A stretch of DNA of 57,046 bases from Chitinophaga pinensis (GTDB taxonomy: Bacteria; Bacteroidota; Bacteroidia; Chitinophagales; Chitinophagaceae). The stretch is taken from NCBI GenBank assembly GCA_945860605.1, contig CAMAQL010000004.1, positions 1-57,046 on the forward strand. Direction: 5' to 3'. Within the stretch, counting starts at the first letter, position 1. Each line of letters begins with the position of its first letter. A program made the translations under genes and the position numbers. This document shows positions 44,622 through 54,191 of the stretch, in pieces. The notes beneath the pieces are model-generated. The model saw only the letters and a list, made by a program, of their open reading frames with translations, was not told where the DNA came from and did not search any database.

Positions 44622-45383
44622 CTATTTTTGTCCCATTTCGATAATCCAATCCTTGCGCTTTAACTCAAAGTTGGTACCAAGGTATAATCGTCTTACATGT
44701 TCGTCTGCTGCTAATTCTTCGGCAGTACCGTGTTTAAATATTTTTCCTTCAATCAAAAGATAAGCACGATCACAAATGGATAAGGTTTCGTTGACATTAT
44801 GATCGGTAATTAAAATACCAATGTCTTTTAATTTTAATCTAGCTACCACCGATTGTATATCTTCTACTGCGATAGGATCCACGCCAGCAAAGGGTTCGTC
44901 TAATAAAATAAATTTAGGATCCACGGCCAACGCTCGTGCAATCTCAGTTCTTCTTCTCTCCCCACCACTTAAACTATCACCATTATTGTTTCTTACCTTT
45001 TGTAAATTAAATTCATCTAAAAGGGTTTCCATTTTATGCAAACGCTCACCCTTGGTTAATTTTGTCATTTCTAAAATGGCCATGATATTATCGGCAACCG
45101 ACAACTTTCTAAACACACTTGCTTCTTGTGGTAAATAACCCAACCCCATTTGAGCGCGCTTATACATGGGCAAATGGGTGATATCCTCCTCGTTTAAAAA
45201 TACGCGGCCCTCGTCTGGCGCAATCAAACCAACCACCATATAGAAGGTCGTTGTTTTACCGGCACCATTGGGCCCTAATAAACCAACAATTTCACCCTGC
45301 TTTACAGATACGCTTACCTCGTCCACCACCTTGCGGCCCTTGTATTGCTTAATCAGTTTATCGGTATGTATGGTTAGTATCAC
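44622..45383 (-). CDS. lptB: LPS export ABC transporter ATP-binding protein
   Basis: 253 aa. Cytoplasmic ATPase powering LPS extraction from the inner membrane. Walker [10 protein letters not shown], signature LSGGERRR, Walker [14 protein letters not shown] and the LptB-type [17 protein letters not shown] are present. The start is taken as GTG 45383 ([10 protein letters not shown]), 15 nt downstream of a TATTTTTG box; a TTG at 45401 lies within that box. First gene of the lptB-GH3 operon, divergent from metF. Confidence 0.95.
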   Translation of the reverse strand: MILTIHTDKLIKQYKGRKVVDEVSVSVKQGEIVGLLGPNGAGKTTTFYMVVGLIAPDEGRVFLNEEDITHLPMYKRAQMGLGYLPQEASVFRKLSVADNIMAILEMTKLTKGERLHKMETLLDEFNLQKVRNNNGDSLSGGERRRTEIARALAVDPKFILLDEPFAGVDPIAVEDIQSVVARLKLKDIGILITDHNVNETLSICDRAYLLIEGKIFKHGTAEELAADEHVRRLYLGTNFELKRKDWIIEMGQK

Positions 45384-45398
45384 GTTGAATCTTTTGTA

Positions 45399-45406
45399 CA
45401 AAAATA
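45399..45406 (-). promoter_or_regulatory. -7 promoter element of the lptB operon
   Basis: TATTTTTG on minus fits TAnnTTTG, 15 nt before GTG 45383. Divergent from the metF promoter 43 bp away. Confidence 0.5.
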
Positions 45407-45422
45407 AGGTTAAAAAGGCCTA

Positions 45423-45456
45423 TTTGAACCTAGTCAAATAATATTAACTATTTTTG
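45423..45456 (+). promoter_or_regulatory. metF promoter with both -33 and -7 elements
   Basis: TTTG (45423-45426) and TATTTTTG (45449-45456) are 22 bp apart, within the range reported for Bacteroidota promoters. The -7 box ends 6 nt before ATG 45463. This is the best two-part promoter in the window. Confidence 0.65.
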
Positions 45457-45462
45457 TATTCT

Positions 45463-46416
45463 ATGCACGTAACAGCACATTTAGCAAAAGCAAAAGACAC
45501 ACTGGTCTCCTTTGAGATCCTGCCTCCATTAAAGGGTAAAACAATTACCTCAATCTACGATCATTTGGATCCACTCATGGAGTTTAAGCCATCATGGATC
45601 AATGTGACCTACCACAGAAGCGAGACCATGTTTAAGAAAAAAACAGATGGCACTTTTGAAAAAGTAGATGTGCGCAAGCGACCAGGTACCGTGGGTATTT
45701 GTGCTGCGATTATGAATCATTATAATATCGATGCAGTGCCGCATATTATTTGTGGCGGTTTCACAAGACGTGAAACAGAAGATGCCTTAATTGACTTACA
45801 ATTTTTAGGGATTGACAACGCATTAATTTTAAGAGGGGATGCTGCTAAGAACGAGTCTAGCTTTGAGCCAGAGCCAGGTGGAAATAAATATGCAATTGAT
45901 TTATTAAAGCAAGTAGGGCAATTGAACCAGGGGATTTATTTAGACGAAGATATTTTAAACGGAGGCAAGACCGATTTTTGTATGGGCGTGTCTGGCTATC
46001 CAGAAAAGCATTTTGAATCCCCAAATTTTGAAATCGATTTAATCAAAACCAAAGAGAAGGTGGATGCGGGTGCAGAGTATATCATGACACAAATGTTTTT
46101 CAATAATCAAAAGTTTTTGGACTATGTGCAAGCCTGTCGCGATATGGGTATTACAGTACCTATCATTCCAGGATTAAAGCCGATTACGAATAAAAAGCAA
46201 TTGACAATTTTACCAAGAATATTCCACGTAGACATCCCAACAGAACTGTCCAATGCCATTAACAAGTGCAAGACAGATGCGGAATGTGAGCAAGTAGGTA
46301 CAGAGTGGTTGATCCAGCAAAGCAAGGAGTTAAAAGCAGCAGGTGTACCTGTGTTACACTACTATACTTTAGGAAAACCTAAGGTGATAAGGGACGTTGT
46401 TTCGGCTGTGTTTTAA
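45463..46416 (+). CDS. metF: Methylenetetrahydrofolate reductase
   Basis: 317 aa flavoprotein TIM barrel reducing 5,10-methylene-THF to 5-methyl-THF for methionine synthesis. SFEILPPLKGKT at the start carries the catalytic Glu region; DNALILRGDAA, FCMGVSGYPEKHFESPN and QMFFNNQKFLDYVQACRDMG are typical. ATG 45463 (MHVTAHLAKAKDTLVSFEI) is chosen because the upstream TTG 45454 falls in the -7 box. No SAM riboswitch is seen; the leader is too short. Convergent with the TlpA-type gene, 1 nt apart. Confidence 0.95.
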   Translation: MHVTAHLAKAKDTLVSFEILPPLKGKTITSIYDHLDPLMEFKPSWINVTYHRSETMFKKKTDGTFEKVDVRKRPGTVGICAAIMNHYNIDAVPHIICGGFTRRETEDALIDLQFLGIDNALILRGDAAKNESSFEPEPGGNKYAIDLLKQVGQLNQGIYLDEDILNGGKTDFCMGVSGYPEKHFESPNFEIDLIKTKEKVDAGAEYIMTQMFFNNQKFLDYVQACRDMGITVPIIPGLKPITNKKQLTILPRIFHVDIPTELSNAINKCKTDAECEQVGTEWLIQQSKELKAAGVPVLHYYTLGKPKVIRDVVSAVF

Positions 46417-46417
46417 C

Positions 46418-47896
46418 TTATTTTTTTTGTTGAGCTTGCAAGAAATCATGAAACTGGTCTACCGTTAAGTTTTTGGCAATGATTTTTTTGTCCTTATCTA
46501 ATAAATAGAAGGTAGGCGTTTTAAATACATCATACAGTTGTCTGATGGTAGTTGCTTTGCCTGCATTTATTTCTGCATTCAATGCAGCTTCAGTTTGGTA
46601 AACATGCTTCCATCCTGCATCAAAATTTTCCTCTGTTATAAATTGTTTCCAAGAAGCTAATTCTTTTACATTGGTATTTACTCCAATTACTTGTACTCCC
46701 AATTGCTTCCAATTTTTTGTATAAAAAGAATCTACCCTAGGCATTTCTTCTTTACAGTGACCACAAGTTGGATCCCAGAATGCGATAAATGTATAGGTAG
46801 CTGGACTTTTATATAATGAAAATAATTTGTTATCCATTGTGTTCAAATCCAATGGTGGAGCGGCGTTCCCAATTAAGTTGGCCATGATACTATACGCACG
46901 TTCTGTGATTGCTTTTTTAGAATCGATGTTTAACAAGACCGTGTCTCCCTTGCTAAAAAAGTTTTGAAACAAATGTAGAAACACTTTATCCTGACCCATA
47001 AATTCGGGACTGATATATTTATTGGTAAATTTAAAAAGTAAAAAAGGATAAATTTCTTTTCCTGTTTTTGCTACAGTCAACATGTATTGTACTTCTTCGA
47101 TAATTGAATCTGGCTCGCGTGAAACATAGTTTTTAAAATACTCATCTAGCTTCGCTTCAAAAAATGGTGTTCTTAATAAACGGTTATCATTGAAGACCAC
47201 ATTGTCCCAATAATGATTTTTGACATAATAAAAAGGATAGGAAGAATCCGCAATGCCATTGATGATTGGGATTGCTGGTAGTTCGGGTCTTTGTAATACA
47301 TCCAACAAAAAACGCATCATTGAATTAGGTGCAGTTGTGATAATTTTTTGTCGCTCCTGTTTAAAGCTAGTGTCCATCTTTTTTATGGCTTCCAGGTATT
47401 TTACAGAATCACTTGTTGTTGCTGCGCTGCTATAAGCTTGTTCCAACTGGTTTCTTTGCGCACCAAGTTGATTCATGCTTTTGGAATAACTGTTAAAAAT
47501 ATCGTTGTCTTTTGAGCCAATTATTTTATAGTCTACCAAACTCAATGTGTCAGCAATGATTTTAAATTGTTGGCCCTCGTCTACTAAAAACTCAAATAGA
47601 ATACTATATTTAGGAGAAACAATAAAATAGATGCCTGGTGTTAGTTTTTCTTTGCCTTTAAAATAACCAATGCTTGCATCATTCAATATGGCCGAATCTG
47701 CGAGTACACGATTTTGTCCATAGTTGGTGCCTAAATATACCTTTGTGTTTTTGTAAGGCTTAAGGGTAATCTCAATATTATGCCCAACAGGACTGGTTTT
47801 TGTAAGGGACTGTTTTTTGACAGCCTGCGCATGCACTGCTGTTGAAAACAAAAGAACTAAACTAAAAATAGATAAAGCAATAAATTTCTGCAACAT
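46418..47896 (-). CDS. Secreted TlpA-type thioredoxin-fold protein
   Basis: 492 aa. Signal peptide (FIALSIFSLVLLFSTAVHA). The N-terminal part (about 35-140) resembles the beta-rich DUF4369-type module common in Bacteroidota redox proteins, the middle (about 150-330) is helical, and the C-terminal thioredoxin domain (about 345-490) has WDPTCGHCKEEMPRVDSF with CxxC near 376-379 and a cis-Pro site at KTPTFYLLD. Probably reduces or isomerises disulfides, or handles cytochrome maturation, in the periplasm. The partner is not known. Confidence 0.87.
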   Translation of the reverse strand: MLQKFIALSIFSLVLLFSTAVHAQAVKKQSLTKTSPVGHNIEITLKPYKNTKVYLGTNYGQNRVLADSAILNDASIGYFKGKEKLTPGIYFIVSPKYSILFEFLVDEGQQFKIIADTLSLVDYKIIGSKDNDIFNSYSKSMNQLGAQRNQLEQAYSSAATTSDSVKYLEAIKKMDTSFKQERQKIITTAPNSMMRFLLDVLQRPELPAIPIINGIADSSYPFYYVKNHYWDNVVFNDNRLLRTPFFEAKLDEYFKNYVSREPDSIIEEVQYMLTVAKTGKEIYPFLLFKFTNKYISPEFMGQDKVFLHLFQNFFSKGDTVLLNIDSKKAITERAYSIMANLIGNAAPPLDLNTMDNKLFSLYKSPATYTFIAFWDPTCGHCKEEMPRVDSFYTKNWKQLGVQVIGVNTNVKELASWKQFITEENFDAGWKHVYQTEAALNAEINAGKATTIRQLYDVFKTPTFYLLDKDKKIIAKNLTVDQFHDFLQAQQKK

Positions 47897-48000
47897 ATAA
47901 ATGGGTTAAAGGACAAATAAAGTACATAAAAGTAAAAAATAAAAAACAGATTTAGGTTTAATTTAAATGGGTGGAATGGTAGATTCTAGTAGCTGGATTG

Positions 48001-48008
48001 TACCTTTG
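48001..48008 (+). promoter_or_regulatory. -7 promoter element of rlmD
   Basis: TACCTTTG, perfect TAnnTTTG, ending 5 nt before the GTG start 48014. Confidence 0.65.
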
Positions 48009-48013
48009 TTACC

Positions 48014-49450
48014 GTGAGAAAGCCAAAACCTACTATCATTTTAGAAAAGGTCCTTATTGAGGACTATGCAGCAGAGGGGAAGTCCTTAGCAAGAGTGGTT
48101 GGAAAAGTAATTTTTGTTGAAGGTGCAGTGCCCGGAGATGTGGTGGACATTCAACTACAAAAAAATAAAACCGATTGGGCAGAGGGCTTTGCTAAAAAAT
48201 TTCATAGCTATTCCGAAAATAGGGTGCAACCATTTTGTAGTCATTTTGGGGTATGTGGAGGATGTCAGTGGCAGATGCTACCCTATGCGCAACAGTTAAT
48301 CTATAAGCAACAACAGGTAGTAGACAATTTGACAAGGATTGCTAAAATTCCATTGCCAACTATTTCTGCTATTTTGGGTGCCAAGCAAACCGAGGGCTAT
48401 CGCAATAAAGTAGAATATACTTTTGCTACAGAGATTTATATGTCATTTGAAGCCTTTAGAGCCATGAAGGCTTCCGGGGAGGCGCCTGTTAAAAGTCCAG
48501 GTGATGGCGGTTTTCATGCGAGAGGATTTTTCGAAAAAATTGTTCCTATAGATACTTGTTATTTACAAGAAGAGCCAACCAATTTAATGCGCAAGGCGGT
48601 GGTGCAGTTTGCTTTAGACAATAAGATGCCTTTTTATAATATCAAACAACATCAGGGATGGTTAAGAAATATGTTTGTAAGAAATACGACCAAGGGAGAG
48701 TGGATGATCAATTTGATCCTTGGTTATGAGGATGAATCAAAAAGAAAAGCATTATTAGATTTGTTATTAAAGCAGTTCCCTCAAATTACCACGCTCTTAT
48801 ATACAATCAATACAAAGCGCAATGATAGCATGCAGGATTTAGAACCACAAGTATATTATGGTAATGGCTATATCACAGAAAAATTAGAAAAATTTGAATT
48901 TAAAATAAGTCCAAAATCTTTTTTCCAAACCAATTCAAAACAAGCCGAAGTGTTATATCAAGTCACTCGCGACTTTGCAGAATTGACAGGAAAGGAAATT
49001 GTATATGATTTATATTGCGGTACAGGTAGCATTGGCATTTTTTGTAGCGAACAAGCTAAAAAAATTATTGGTGTAGAATTTGTAGCAGAAGCGATTGAGG
49101 ATGCAAAATTGAATGCAGCATTGAACGGATTAACAGAGACTGCATTTTTTGCAGGCGATGTAATTAAAGTTTGTGATGATGCTTTTTTTGAAACCCATGG
49201 AAAGCCGGATGTGATTATTACGGATCCACCAAGAGCAGGCATGCACGAAAAATTAGTGCAAAAATTATTAGAGATGGAAGCCCCAACGATTGTATATGTA
49301 AGTTGCAATCCAGCGACACAGGCAAGAGACCTGGCACTGCTACACGCTAAGTATACGGTGACTAAAATACAGCCTGTAGACATGTTTCCACACACTTTGC
49401 ATATAGAGAACGTGGTGCAATTAAAAAGAACAGATTTATTAAACGCATAA
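48014..49450 (+). CDS. rlmD: 23S rRNA (uracil-C5)-methyltransferase RlmD
   Basis: 478 aa. N-terminal TRAM domain (about 8-66), an iron-sulfur cluster set (Cys75, Cys81, Cys84 in FCSHFGVCGGC, and Cys182), and a C-terminal Rossmann methyltransferase with YDLYCGTGSIGIF, DPPRAGMHEK and the catalytic Cys in YVSCNPAT. Methylates uracil in 23S rRNA (U1939 in E. coli numbering); RlmCD-type dual specificity cannot be excluded. It starts with GTG 5 nt after the -7 box, since no ATG is available before the TRAM domain. The rhomboid gene follows after 3 nt. Confidence 0.92.
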   Translation: MRKPKPTIILEKVLIEDYAAEGKSLARVVGKVIFVEGAVPGDVVDIQLQKNKTDWAEGFAKKFHSYSENRVQPFCSHFGVCGGCQWQMLPYAQQLIYKQQQVVDNLTRIAKIPLPTISAILGAKQTEGYRNKVEYTFATEIYMSFEAFRAMKASGEAPVKSPGDGGFHARGFFEKIVPIDTCYLQEEPTNLMRKAVVQFALDNKMPFYNIKQHQGWLRNMFVRNTTKGEWMINLILGYEDESKRKALLDLLLKQFPQITTLLYTINTKRNDSMQDLEPQVYYGNGYITEKLEKFEFKISPKSFFQTNSKQAEVLYQVTRDFAELTGKEIVYDLYCGTGSIGIFCSEQAKKIIGVEFVAEAIEDAKLNAALNGLTETAFFAGDVIKVCDDAFFETHGKPDVIITDPPRAGMHEKLVQKLLEMEAPTIVYVSCNPATQARDLALLHAKYTVTKIQPVDMFPHTLHIENVVQLKRTDLLNA

Positions 49451-49453
49451 TTT

Positions 49454-50290
49454 ATGAGAGAATTTAGACCTACAAGTTTCAATATTTTACCAACAATCAT
49501 TAAAAACTTAATCATCATTAATGCTTTAATGTTTTTGGCGCAAAATACATTTGCGGGACCCACTAGTTCCTTTTCGGTCGAAGATTATTTTGCACTACAC
49601 GCATGGCAAAGTAAATTGTTTCAACCATGGCAAATGATTACGCATATGTTCTTGCATGGTGACTTTGGACATATATTAGGTAATATGTTTGCACTTTGGA
49701 TGTTCGGCTCTGTTTTAGAAAATTTATGGGGGCCTAAGCGATTTTTATTGTTCTATATTTTATGTGGTGTGGGCGCTTCGGTCCTACACTTACTCATTCT
49801 TTCATATGAGTTTGTACCCATGGCTTCGGACTTGATGCGCCTGAGTCAAATGAGTGTATCAGGATCTCCAGATTTTAATAATGCTGTTTTAGCATATGCA
49901 AAAGACCACAATATTCAGCTCACAAGAATATTAAGCGAGAACAATGTAAGCTTGGCTACACCTGGTATTCGAGCCGAGATCATGGAGCTTTTGACAACCT
50001 ATTACAATAAAACCCTTAATACCGCTACATTAGGCGCAAGTGGTGCTGTCTTTGGTATTATCATGGCCTTCGTTTATTTATTTCCCAACACCTTAATCTA
50101 TATTTATTTCTTCTTTCCTATTAAAGCAAAGTGGTTGGGTATCTTGTATTTTTCTTACGAATTATTTTTTGCAGTGCGCAATACCGCAGGAGATAATGTG
50201 GCAAGATGGGCGCATGTGGGTGGCGCTATCGTAGGATTTATATTGGTCTATCTTTGGTCTAAGAAGGAACGCAATAATAGGTGGAACTAA
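49454..50290 (+). CDS. Rhomboid family intramembrane serine protease
   Basis: 278 aa with about six membrane segments. Catalytic Ser196 in GASGAVFGI and His254 in WAHVGGAIVGF; the oxyanion region HGDFGHILGN (68-77) is intact. Between the third membrane helix and the GASG helix lies a soluble insert of about 70 residues (about 120-190). Cleaves membrane proteins within the lipid bilayer; targets unknown. Starts 3 nt after rlmD and is followed by a rhomboid-like paralogue lacking the catalytic residues. Confidence 0.92.
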   Translation: MREFRPTSFNILPTIIKNLIIINALMFLAQNTFAGPTSSFSVEDYFALHAWQSKLFQPWQMITHMFLHGDFGHILGNMFALWMFGSVLENLWGPKRFLLFYILCGVGASVLHLLILSYEFVPMASDLMRLSQMSVSGSPDFNNAVLAYAKDHNIQLTRILSENNVSLATPGIRAEIMELLTTYYNKTLNTATLGASGAVFGIIMAFVYLFPNTLIYIYFFFPIKAKWLGILYFSYELFFAVRNTAGDNVARWAHVGGAIVGFILVYLWSKKERNNRWN

Positions 50291-50311
50291 CATTCAAATA
50301 ATTTAAAGCGC

Positions 50312-51013
50312 ATGCAATCAACAGAACATTCAAAACCATTATTTGGCGCAGACAACAATGCTTTAGTAGCACTTGTATCGGCGAATTTAATGATTGGGGT
50401 GACCTATGCCATGACGAGGATGGTCTACTTTTTAGAAGGCTTCCCTATGTCACAGTTTTATGACGAAGTGGTACATCATTTTATGTTATCGCCGTATTAT
50501 CAGGAAGCCTTAGAAAAACCTTGGACCTTTTTTATATACAATTGGTCACACGATCAATTTTGGACACTTTGTGGCAACATGATTTGGCTAACTGTTTTTG
50601 GTACTATTTTACAAAATCAAAAAGCCAATAAGCATTTATTTCCAATCTATCTATACAGTGGTATACTTGGAGCAATTGCTTTTATTGGCCTGGGTGCCGG
50701 TGTTTCATTCATGGGTGCAGAATTAAGTATCATGGCATTGGCTACCGCTGCATTAAGCCTGAATCCAACCTATCAACTTCAATTCAATGGAACAAGAGGC
50801 ATTCCTGTTTGGCTTATATTTACAGTGTATTTTATACTTCAATTGGCAACACATGCAACTGGTACACCCGTATTCTTTTTAACATTTAACATAGGCGGAT
50901 TAGTAGGCGTATTGTATATGTATTTACTAAAAAAGAAAATTGACCTAGGTAACTGGATGCATGTCATTGTAAAAAAATGCAATGGCATGATGGCGCCAAA
51001 AGGGGCAGAATAA
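50312..51013 (+). CDS. Catalytically dead rhomboid-like membrane protein
   Basis: 233 aa with the rhomboid layout, aligning by eye to its neighbour: HDQFWTLCGNMIWLTVFG matches HGDFGHILGNMFALWMFG but loses the second His, FMGAELSIMA (about 133-142) replaces the GASG serine motif, and FNIGGLVG replaces AHVGG. Both Ser and His are gone, so no proteolysis is expected; it may bind clients or regulate the active protease, as inactive rhomboids do in eukaryotes (analogy only). 21 bp after the active rhomboid. Confidence 0.82.
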   Translation: MQSTEHSKPLFGADNNALVALVSANLMIGVTYAMTRMVYFLEGFPMSQFYDEVVHHFMLSPYYQEALEKPWTFFIYNWSHDQFWTLCGNMIWLTVFGTILQNQKANKHLFPIYLYSGILGAIAFIGLGAGVSFMGAELSIMALATAALSLNPTYQLQFNGTRGIPVWLIFTVYFILQLATHATGTPVFFLTFNIGGLVGVLYMYLLKKKIDLGNWMHVIVKKCNGMMAPKGAE

Positions 51014-51027
51014 AAACGATTTACATT

Positions 51028-52143
51028 ATGGCAAAAAAATCAAGCATAAGAATTTTTGGAAAAGGACTGTTATTATCAGTCCACCTTATGCTTATGGTAT
51101 TGCTATTGTATCCACAATTTTTTATGCCTTTAGGATTTATCTGGGTGAATGGATTTTTAAGTTTACTTGCACCCTATATTGTGGTCTTGCATCTGTTATT
51201 TTTATTTATCTGGTTGATTGCAAAACCTTTACTATCATTGATTTCTGTGGCAACACTAGGTATTGCTTATCCTACTATATTGGTTTTATTTGCATGGCAT
51301 CCAGGTGCCCCCTTCTCACAAAAAAAGAAAGATAATAGTTTACGCATTACTAGTTTTAATGTCAAAGAGTTTAATGGTAACACCCCACAACCAATCGGAC
51401 ATAAATTAAGAACAGAAGATATTGCTGCCTCCATTCAAAAATGGGATCCAGATATTATTTGCTTGCAGGAGTATAATACCAAAGAACTTAAAAATGATAT
51501 TGCCAACCACGCCACTTATTTTGATCAAAAGTATCCCTATTCGTTTTTTTCCAAAGACCATCAAATCAATGAGGCCAATTATTTTGCAGGTAATATCATT
51601 TATTCAAAATATAAAATCCTCTACGCCGAAAGGGTGCCATTTACCAATCAAGAAAGCTTGATCTATGTGGACTTATTAAAAGGGGATGATACCATTCGGG
51701 TTTTCACCACGCATTTAGCTTCATTTAAGTTCAAGCAAAATGATTTCGAGGCAATTGATGATGCAGCAGATGCCAATAAAGCGGCATTAAAAGCAAAGTA
51801 TGGTGTCATGCGTAAGATGAAAAATGCATTTATGATTCGTGCAGTGCAGGCGTCCATTATTCAAGCACAACTTGCTAAAAGTCCTTATCCCACTCTAATT
51901 ACTGGAGATTTCAATGATGTTCCAAGCTCCTATACCTATAAACAAATTAAGGGGGAGATGCAGGACGTTTTTTTAACAAAGGGTTTTGGAATTGGAGCCA
52001 CTTACATGAACCTGTCCCCCACTTTAAGAATAGATTATATCATGGCGGATAAAAGATGGCAAGTAAAGGGATGGGAGTCTTTGGATGAGAACCTCAGTGA
52101 CCATCACATGATTATGGCGGACCTTCAATTGGTTAAGAATTAG
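51028..52143 (+). CDS. Membrane-anchored endonuclease/exonuclease/phosphatase family protein
   Basis: 371 aa. Three N-terminal membrane helices (about 10-90) and then an EEP domain: [19 protein letters not shown] (metal-binding Glu), [32 protein letters not shown] and [11 protein letters not shown] (catalytic His). It faces either side of the membrane; the substrate may be a lipid head group, sugar phosphate or nucleic acid. ATG 51028 ([16 protein letters not shown]) is preferred over a longer frame overlapping the previous gene. Last of the rlmD-rhomboid-rhomboid run. Confidence 0.88.
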   Translation: MAKKSSIRIFGKGLLLSVHLMLMVLLLYPQFFMPLGFIWVNGFLSLLAPYIVVLHLLFLFIWLIAKPLLSLISVATLGIAYPTILVLFAWHPGAPFSQKKKDNSLRITSFNVKEFNGNTPQPIGHKLRTEDIAASIQKWDPDIICLQEYNTKELKNDIANHATYFDQKYPYSFFSKDHQINEANYFAGNIIYSKYKILYAERVPFTNQESLIYVDLLKGDDTIRVFTTHLASFKFKQNDFEAIDDAADANKAALKAKYGVMRKMKNAFMIRAVQASIIQAQLAKSPYPTLITGDFNDVPSSYTYKQIKGEMQDVFLTKGFGIGATYMNLSPTLRIDYIMADKRWQVKGWESLDENLSDHHMIMADLQLVKN

Positions 52144-52167
52144 CCATTCTTTTAGGTAAAATAAAAT

Positions 52168-52175
52168 TATCTTTG
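52168..52175 (+). promoter_or_regulatory. -7 promoter element of cysS
   Basis: TATCTTTG, perfect TAnnTTTG, ending 9 nt before ATG 52185. Confidence 0.7.
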
Positions 52176-52184
52176 AGTTCTACT

Positions 52185-53687
52185 ATGCCACTAAAAATAT
52201 ACAACTCGCTTACCCGTCAAAAAGAAGTTTTCGAACCTATTAATGCACCTTATGTGGGCATGTACGTTTGTGGTCCAACGGTAAGCGGTGAAAGTCATTT
52301 AGGGCATGCAAGGCCATTTATTACTTTTGATGTGGTCTATCGCTACCTTTTACATAAGGGATATAAAGTACGTTACGTAAGAAATATTACTGATGCTGGG
52401 CATTTTGAAGAAGAAGGGAAAGTAGCAGAAGATAAGATTACAACCAAAGCGATTTTAGAAAAACTAGAGCCCATGGAGTTGGTGCAGAAGTATACCAATC
52501 TATACCACTGGGCCATGACTCAATTTAACAATCTACCTCCAAGCATAGAACCCACAGCAACCGGACATATAGTAGAGCAGATAGAAATGATAAAAAAAAT
52601 CTTGGCCGATGGGTATGCCTACGAGTCCAATGGTTCAGTTTATTTTGACGTGGTAAAATACAATGAGGATTATTCAAAAAAGAACCAACCTTATGGTATT
52701 TTAAGTGGTCGTAATATAGAAGAGCAATTAGAAACCACAAGAGATTTAGAAAATCAGGAAGAGAAAAAAAATAAAGTAGATTTTGCTTTATGGAAAAAAG
52801 CACCTGTTGAACATATCATGCGCTGGCAAAGTCCATGGGGAGAAGGCTTTCCGGGCTGGCATATCGAATGTTCTGCTATGGCTACTAAATATTTAGGTAA
52901 ACAATTTGACATTCATGGCGGCGGCATGGATTTACAATTTCCACACCACGAGTGTGAGATTGCACAAAGCACCGTTTGCAATCATCAAATGCCTGCGCGT
53001 TATTGGATGCATAATAATATGATTACCATCAATGGTCGTAAGATGGGCAAGAGTTATAACAATGTGATTAAGCTAAGCGAATTGTTCGAAGGCAATCATG
53101 CTGAACTCACACAAGCCTATTCTCCAATGACTGTTCGATTCTTTATTTTACAAAGTCAATATCGCGGTACATTGGATTTTAGCAATGAAGCATTACAGGC
53201 CTCAGAAAAAGCATTGCGCAGATTCATGGAAGGATACGAGTGGCTCCAATCGCAAAGCTTTAGAAAGGAAACTGTTTCAAAAGACGAAGCACTCGCTACA
53301 CAACTAACGACTTGGATCAACGAATTAGAACTATTCATGGATGATGATATCAATACTGCAAAAGTGGTGGCGAATTTATTTGAAATTCTTCCAAGCATCA
53401 ATTCTTTAAAGGATAAGCATATTGCACCAGATGCAGTAGCTGGAAATGTTTGGGCAACTGTTCAAACACAATTAAAATTATTCGTAGAATCCATTTTAGG
53501 ATTGAAAGTAGATCAGGGCGCCAATCGCCAACAATTGAATGGCGTGGTAGAATTATTGATTGAAATCAGAAAACAAGCAAAGGACAATAAAGATTTTGCT
53601 ACCAGCGATAAAATTAGGAATCAGTTGGCTGACATGGGCATTCAGTTGAAGGATGAGAAGGACGGAAGTATGAGTTACAGCTTCTAA
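52185..53687 (+). CDS. cysS: Cysteinyl-tRNA synthetase
   Basis: 500 aa class I synthetase. Zinc ligands include Cys29 in MYVCGPTV, the Cys in WHIECSAM and those in [10 protein letters not shown]. The HIGH motif is HLGH (38-41) and the KMSKS loop is RKMGKS (about 291). The C-terminal DALR-type helical domain follows. ATG 52185 ([17 protein letters not shown]) fits the promoter; an in-frame TTG at 52173 lies within it. Convergent with merC. Confidence 0.97.
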   Translation: MPLKIYNSLTRQKEVFEPINAPYVGMYVCGPTVSGESHLGHARPFITFDVVYRYLLHKGYKVRYVRNITDAGHFEEEGKVAEDKITTKAILEKLEPMELVQKYTNLYHWAMTQFNNLPPSIEPTATGHIVEQIEMIKKILADGYAYESNGSVYFDVVKYNEDYSKKNQPYGILSGRNIEEQLETTRDLENQEEKKNKVDFALWKKAPVEHIMRWQSPWGEGFPGWHIECSAMATKYLGKQFDIHGGGMDLQFPHHECEIAQSTVCNHQMPARYWMHNNMITINGRKMGKSYNNVIKLSELFEGNHAELTQAYSPMTVRFFILQSQYRGTLDFSNEALQASEKALRRFMEGYEWLQSQSFRKETVSKDEALATQLTTWINELELFMDDDINTAKVVANLFEILPSINSLKDKHIAPDAVAGNVWATVQTQLKLFVESILGLKVDQGANRQQLNGVVELLIEIRKQAKDNKDFATSDKIRNQLADMGIQLKDEKDGSMSYSF

Positions 53688-53732
53688 TGATTAGTCTAAT
53701 GACTACTCTCAATGATCCCACTAATGATTTAA

Positions 53733-54125
53733 TCAATGATCGCAATCATCTTCATGCGCATGGTTATGCATCCTACAACTATTGTGGTTATTGATATGCG
53801 CGATGATGATAAAAAATGCAGCAGGAAATAATAAGTACAATTCGGCTTCTCTAAAAACCATTCTACTAAACATCAACCCTATTCCTATACTAAATAAGAT
53901 GATTGGCTTAAAGCTGTGGTGGTGTTTTTTATAACCATGGTATAATGAATAGGCGCCAATCCCGAAAGAAAGCAGGATCATCCCAAACTCAAAATTTGGA
54001 TTGTGTAATACATTGATACCTAATAACGGAAGGCTGCTAAAAAATAAGGGCAGCAAAGCACAATGAATAGCACAAGCCAAAGAGGCTCCTACTCCAATTG
54101 CGTCCCAATTCCAATTTTTAAACAT
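53733..54125 (-). CDS. MerC-domain membrane protein
   Basis: 130 aa with four hydrophobic helices. Metal-binding cysteines lie in LACAIHCALLP (Cys18, Cys22) at the first helix, and the C-terminus is His/Cys-rich (NNHNSCRMHNHAHEDDCDH). MerC proteins move mercury or other soft metal ions; in Bacteroidota they are often linked to zinc or copper handling rather than a mer operon, and no mer genes are here. It diverges from a SCO-type gene. A -7 box lies 4 nt before the ATG. Confidence 0.85.
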   Translation of the reverse strand: MFKNWNWDAIGVGASLACAIHCALLPLFFSSLPLLGINVLHNPNFEFGMILLSFGIGAYSLYHGYKKHHHSFKPIILFSIGIGLMFSRMVFREAELYLLFPAAFFIIIAHINNHNSCRMHNHAHEDDCDH

Positions 54126-54129
54126 AATG

Positions 54130-54137
54130 CAAAGCTA
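54130..54137 (-). promoter_or_regulatory. -7 promoter element of merC
   Basis: TAGCTTTG on minus, perfect TAnnTTTG, ending 4 nt before the merC ATG. Confidence 0.6.
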
Positions 54138-54160
54138 AGTCAATACCCTGAAAATAATAG

Positions 54161-54168
54161 TAACTTTG
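54161..54168 (+). promoter_or_regulatory. -7 promoter element of the SCO gene
   Basis: TAACTTTG fits TAnnTTTG, ending 23 nt before ATG 54192. Divergent from the merC box 23 bp away. Confidence 0.6.
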
Positions 54169-54191
54169 TGACGCATTTAAAGCAAATCAAG

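Noticed and set aside
45402..45462. Possible SAM riboswitch before metF
   Set aside because: The promoter leaves almost no leader.
48958..49563. 201-aa minus-strand frame spanning the rlmD and rhomboid genes
   Set aside because: Antisense to two well-supported genes; the protein has no recognisable domain.
54063..54191. Extended N-terminus of the SCO protein
   Set aside because: It would start inside merC and ahead of the TAACTTTG box; the membrane anchor begins just after ATG 54192.
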